Origin: Anticarsia gemmatalis
Taxonomy: Eukaryota; Arthropoda; Insecta; Lepidoptera; Erebidae
Assembly (NCBI RefSeq): GCF_050436995.1
Contig: NC_134770.1
Location: forward strand, 312,501 to 376,500
Direction: 5' to 3'
Length of the DNA: 64,000 nt
The position numbers and the translations under genes were made by a program. The notes below the pieces were generated by a model. The model made no database searches. It was not told the DNA's origin and saw nothing but the letters and a program-made list of their open reading frames with translations. Positions 63,665 through 64,000 of this stretch are shown here, in pieces; the first letter of the stretch is position 1; each line of letters starts with the position of its first letter.

Positions 63665-63815
63665 ATTAACGATTTTCAACTCTCGCGACTTGTACACATA
63701 ATATTACAATGTAACGGGTATTAAACGCCAGTTAGTCAGCCCGTGACCACGGTCGATGTAATTCGATCGAAACGTCGCGTTTAAGACCCGTTACATTATA
63801 ATATTACATCTACTA
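63665..63815. repeat. Repeat with 30-bp inverted arms around a CGATCGAAACGTCG module
   Basis: About 30-bp arms (from 'taatattacaatgtaacggg' on the left and its near-complement 'cccgttacattataatatta' on the right) enclose 'gtgaccacggtcgatgtaat' and 'tcgatcgaaacgtcgcg'. It belongs with 18.2, 35.9, 41.2 and 59.9 kb. Confidence 0.65.
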
Positions 63816-64000
63816 AATGTCCTCCTAAGCAATATTCGTCTACGGAAACCCATTTCATTGAAACCAGCCAACTGGGCAGGTTTATAGTGTCCTTATTTAT
63901 TATTTATTTAATTAGGTTACATCCGTTTTAAACAGTATTTTTTAACTAACTTATAACATTAAACTAAAGTAAACTAGAAATAATTAACAAAAATTATTAT

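Overview
This window looks like genomic DNA of a moth or butterfly (Lepidoptera). It is AT-rich, has small exons separated by long introns, and carries many lepidopteran-type interspersed repeats: tRNA-headed SINEs, short Helitron-like elements ending in a hairpin plus CTAG, mariner-type MITEs, and a Mag-like Ty3/gypsy retrotransposon. There are no operons, bacterial-type genes or CRISPR arrays. The species cannot be named from the sequence alone.

Layout. 1-112: a possible minus-strand coding start running off the left edge. 2484-7937: a Ty3/gypsy LTR retrotransposon on the minus strand, with apparently identical 193-bp LTRs and a perfect 5-bp target duplication. Its single gag-pol reading frame is broken by one TGA. 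11261-35333: the last eight coding exons (plus strand) of a serine peptidase of family S28, the prolylcarboxypeptidase / thymus-specific serine protease group. All seven exon junctions join in phase. They encode 383 residues with Ser, Asp and His of the triad and a C-terminal tail that looks like a GPI-anchor signal. The N-terminal ~110-130 residues are not found and probably lie left of the window. The introns are packed with repeats, including a jockey/CR1-type LINE (25.3-26.9 kb) inserted in a ~2-kb DNA element.

36-53 kb: three small secreted eight-cysteine, defensin-like peptide genes (36.26-36.47 kb minus, 43.79-45.2 kb minus, 51.68-52.96 kb plus). Each has its coding part in one exon behind a 3' splice site in the 5' UTR. 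The second and third are divergently transcribed and almost identical in coding sequence, but their promoters, first exons and introns differ.

54.3-56.3 kb: a second copy of the ~2-kb DNA element without the LINE, which serves as an empty-site control. 57-64 kb: no convincing gene, apart from one possible non-coding exon at 56974-57046; the rest is repeats and low-complexity AT-rich DNA.

The host genes do not form an obvious pathway. They are a secreted or membrane-anchored peptidase and a small cluster of probable immune peptides. The most notable material is the mobile DNA: a non-autonomous terminal-inverted-repeat element with a 157-bp internal hairpin and an (AAAAT)n tract; two SINE families that appear to be headed by 5S rRNA; Helitron-like insertions whose empty sites can be read in the same window; and a fold-back retroposon with 93-bp arms.
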